Shown: positions 4,958 to 6,429 of the stretch, piece by piece | Layout: the number at the start of each line of letters is the position of its first letter | Numbering within the stretch: position 1 is the first letter of the stretch | Assembly: GCA_000405345.1 (NCBI GenBank) | Contig: ASPC01000069.1 | Span: forward strand, 1,453 to 7,881 | Reading direction: 5' to 3' | From: Atribacteria bacterium SCGC AAA255-N14 | Lineage (GTDB): Bacteria > Atribacterota > JS1 > SB-45 > 34-128 | DNA: 6,429 bases | Notes under the pieces: generated by a model | What the model saw: only the letters and a program-made list of their open reading frames with translations | Database searches by the model: none | Told to the model about the DNA's origin: nothing | Translations under genes and position numbers: made by a program

Positions 4958-5629
4958 ATGAGAAATTTTTTATTGATAGTGATTTTATTAATTGTGTCTA
5001 CATTTTTGGTTTTTTCATGTAAAAGTCCCCTAAGCGCAAATTCTGAAAGCTCCACAACAAATGAAACATGGAGTGAAGTATCAGACGGTATTCGGTTTCG
5101 CATTTGGACTGATAAGCTATCTTATCAAGAAGGAGAAGATATCTGGTTGTACGTTATATTTGAAAATGTAGGTTCCCAAGCCAGTGTGATTTTGGTTAAT
5201 GCCCGGCAGCCACAGTGTCCGGAGGAAGCACCCTTGTACGATCTGGAGAAAGTTATAGTTACTGATGTCAGCGATGGCGGTTCTCCATCAATTATAGAAA
5301 TAGTCCCCGTATCTTCCAATATGCTTCATACAGTTCCGGATTTGTTGAAACTTCTGCCGGGTCAGACCTATCAAGAGAGAACCCGGTTGAATTCAAGATT
5401 TTGGACGGACAAAAAGGTTTTTGAGCACGCTCCATTTGAATATGTTCAGTTTATTCCAGAGTCGGGGAGATATACGCTACAGGCAATCTATGCCTGGGAC
5501 GAACTACCGCATCCCTCGCCTGAAAGAAAAAAACAGTTGAAGCAATTAGGGACACCTCTCTGGCAAGGCTATCTGAAATCCAACCAAATTAATATTACGG
5601 TGACTTCAAAGGACCAAGAAAAAAATTGA
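4958..5629 (+). CDS. Predicted lipoprotein with a beta-sandwich-like domain
   Basis: A 223-residue protein. ATG 4958 is preferred over the in-frame ATG 4922 because AGGAGG (4946-4951) lies six bases before it and the signal sequence then starts correctly; 4922 lies inside the attC-like site. Residues 1-20 are a hydrophobic signal (LLIVILLIVSTFLVFS) ending in a VFSC lipobox, so Cys21 is probably lipidated; Phe at position -2 is unusual but occurs. A Ser/Asn/Thr-rich linker (22-38) leads to RFRIWTDKLSYQEGEDIWLYVIFEN (in outline 46-70), typical of the first strands of Ig-like or BsuPI-like domains. Late strands SGRYTLQAIYAW (169-180) and INITVTS close the fold. No enzyme motif is seen. No promoter is apparent. 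The gene fills a 782-bp unit between two attC-like sites, in the orientation expected for an integron cassette. Confidence 0.8.
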   Translation: MRNFLLIVILLIVSTFLVFSCKSPLSANSESSTTNETWSEVSDGIRFRIWTDKLSYQEGEDIWLYVIFENVGSQASVILVNARQPQCPEEAPLYDLEKVIVTDVSDGGSPSIIEIVPVSSNMLHTVPDLLKLLPGQTYQERTRLNSRFWTDKKVFEHAPFEYVQFIPESGRYTLQAIYAWDELPHPSPERKKQLKQLGTPLWQGYLKSNQINITVTSKDQEKN

Positions 5630-5637
5630 GTTCACTG

Positions 5638-5713
5638 CATATAACACGCTGTTTATGGCTCACTGCGTTCACCCAATATCTTTGGGCTTCACAAACAGCG
5701 GAAACGCTAGATG
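5638..5713 (+). other. attC-like recombination site 2
   Basis: It starts eight bases after the lipoprotein stop. CATATAAC (5638-5645) and GCTAGATG (5706-5713) are the R''- and R'-like outer boxes; the core would be a perfect GTTAGAT but for C at 5707. CGCTGTTT (5647-5654) and AAACAGCG (5693-5700) are an exact 8-bp inner pair, and CCCA/TGGG (5672-5675, 5682-5685) closes the tip. Spacers are unequal (one and five bases). Like site 1, its left side reads ATAACA then GCT/TTTA-Y-GG, and its right core is soon followed by AATCGG, which suggests the same class. The altered core base may make it inactive or poor. Confidence 0.5.
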
Positions 5714-5724
5714 AAATCGGAAGG

Positions 5725-5772
5725 AATCTTTAAGGGTCAAAATCTTTAAGGGTCAGATCTTGCAATATAATA
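5725..5772 (+). repeat. Tandem 15-mer and second GGGTCA element end
   Basis: AATCTTTAAGGGTCA occurs twice, at 5725-5739 and 5741-5755, with a period of 16. The second copy runs on into GGGTCAGATCTTGCAATATA, which matches 495-517 at 20 of 23 positions over 5750-5772. It is the second site of the GGGTCA family and lies 12 bases after attC-like site 2, so an element may have inserted into the following cassette. Confidence 0.5.
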
Positions 5773-5836
5773 AAGGCTAGGTTACGTGACAGGGGATAGT
5801 TGTATAGTTTAACAATTCGGTAACTTTTTCTAATTT

Positions 5837-5882
5837 TTCATAAAAGAGTTTGATTGTGGTACTATATCAGGTACAAGGAGGG
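5837..5882 (+). promoter_or_regulatory. Possible promoter and ribosome binding site of a lost gene
   Basis: TTCATA (5837-5842), 17 bases, TACTAT (5860-5865), then AAGGAGGG at 5875-5882. GGTAC is repeated at 5858-5862 and 5870-5874, operator-like. No ATG, GTG or TTG with a lasting frame follows at the right distance; an ATA at 5889 opens only 14 codons. This looks like the front of a gene whose coding part has decayed. Confidence 0.3.
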
Positions 5883-5962
5883 TGGGAAATAATCGAAGAA
5901 ACTCGAGATCATTTGAAGTGTAGGCCAAGATAAGTCAATAGGCAGTTGGGAAACGCACTTAA

Positions 5963-6139
5963 GAATTTATTGATTTTACTAATTTGTATGAAGAAAAGAA
6001 CTTTCTTGAAAGACAGAGTATAAGATAAATAGAGAATTTAATACAACAACTAGTAAGAAAATCTAATTTATCAAAAAGAAGAATAGCCATTTTGATTGGA
6101 GTAAATCGAGAAATGGTAAGGAAGTTGTCAAAATGGTAG
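5963..6139 (+). pseudogene. Remnant of an HTH-like protein with an in-frame stop
   Basis: One frame reads EFIDFTNLYEEKNFLERQSIR, a TAA (6026-6028), then IENLIQQLVRKSNLSKRR, IAILIGVNREMVRKLSKW and TAG (6137-6139). The second half has the pattern of a helix-turn-helix (SKRRIAxLIGVNREMVRKL). A stop (5960-5962) also precedes the frame, and there is no start signal. It may be the end of a small regulator or antitoxin whose promoter region survives at 5837-5882, or of a transposase-associated protein. The family is not recognised with confidence. Confidence 0.35.
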
Positions 6140-6211
6140 GTTGCTTTGAATAAGAGTTTTAAAGGCGAATGTAATATCTGAAAATGCGGCCATAAAAAAC
6201 AGGAGTAATCT

Positions 6212-6429
6212 ATGACAAAATATGTAATCATTTTGCTATTTATAGCTTTATTTTTCTTATCTTCGATTTTTGCTGGACATGGTGGTTCGGAACCGATCAG
6301 CCAACTTGTATATGAACTCGGATCTCCTGGGACATCATGGCAAGATCGCCAGAAGGTAGAAGAAAGATTGAAGCAACTACCCAGCGATGAAATTCTTCCG
6401 ATATTGCTTTTCGAGGTAGCCAAAGGCAT
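6212..6429 (+). CDS. Exported protein of unknown function (3' end outside window)
   Basis: ATG 6212 has AGGAG at 6201-6205, six bases upstream. The 72 visible codons begin with a Sec signal peptide (MTKYVIILLF, hydrophobic core, SSIFA with likely cleavage after A21) and then GHGGSEPISQLVYELGSPG. The mature start continues with amphipathic segments, QDRQKVEERLKQLPSDEILPILLFEVAKG, in outline 44-72, which resemble the paired helices of HEAT-like repeats; this is a weak guess from so short a piece. It is the third exported product in a row on this strand. No clear promoter is seen in front, and no attC-like site precedes it closer than 5713. Confidence 0.7.
   Translation, partial: MTKYVIILLFIALFFLSSIFAGHGGSEPISQLVYELGSPGTSWQDRQKVEERLKQLPSDEILPILLFEVAKG

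Noticed and set aside
4822..5103. Reverse-strand frame of 93 codons
   Set aside because: Antisense to the attC-like region and the lipoprotein signal sequence; no ribosome binding site or domain.
5959..6429. A 156-codon reverse-strand frame open at the window edge
   Set aside because: It runs antisense to the signal-peptide gene at 6212, its composition (many S, F, I, C) is that of an antisense shadow, and it has no family resemblance.

Overview
The window is AT-rich bacterial DNA read almost entirely on the + strand. It looks like an accessory (genomic-island-like) stretch: nuclease and toxin-antitoxin genes, long gaps full of decayed coding sequence, short mobile-element ends, and two structures that resemble integron attC sites. 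No rRNA, tRNA, CRISPR array or intact transposase is visible. The host cannot be named. Short GGGTCA/TGACCC and CACATCCC end motifs, which I recall (without a search) as common near REP-associated (Y1) transposases in Deltaproteobacteria, Planctomycetes and Omnitrophota-type genomes, fit an environmental Gram-negative bacterium. An apparent lipoprotein and further Sec signal peptides agree with that.

Layout. 1-339: C-terminal TOPRIM part of an OLD-family ATP-dependent nuclease, cut by the window edge. 340-1048: a gap holding inverted GGGTCA-type element ends (446-527), a decayed coding tail (818-946) whose first 44 nt match the 3' end of the DUF2779 gene further on, and a good sigma70-type promoter (990-1018) with an inverted repeat over its -10 box. 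1049-1651: AbiEi-type antitoxin, followed by only the ribosome binding site and last ~53 codons of what appears to be its AbiEii toxin (1675-1836). 1950-2189: a small DUF6429 protein. 2190-2531: a gap with a strong hairpin. 2532-4005: a DUF2779 protein (Cas4/RecB-like nuclease plus DnaQ-like exonuclease) split by a frameshift in an A7 tract. 4006-4833: an exported protein of unknown function, started by TTG directly after the DUF2779 stop. 4958-5629: a predicted lipoprotein with a beta-sandwich-like domain. 5711-6211: a gap with a duplicated 15-mer, a second GGGTCA element end and a decayed HTH-like coding remnant. 6212-6429: the start of another exported protein, cut by the window edge.

How it fits together. 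The first two thirds carry functions typical of defence or mobile DNA (OLD nuclease, AbiE, Cas4-like nuclease), but much of it is eroded: the toxin is deleted, the nuclease is frameshifted, and a piece of its tail sits 3 kb upstream. The last third is different in style. The lipoprotein gene is closely flanked by two attC-like folds (4848-4930 and 5638-5713), which would define a 782-bp cassette (4925-5706) with one promoterless gene. If real, this is part of an integron cassette array carrying exported proteins of unknown function. This is the most interesting hypothesis here; it rests on sequence pattern only.
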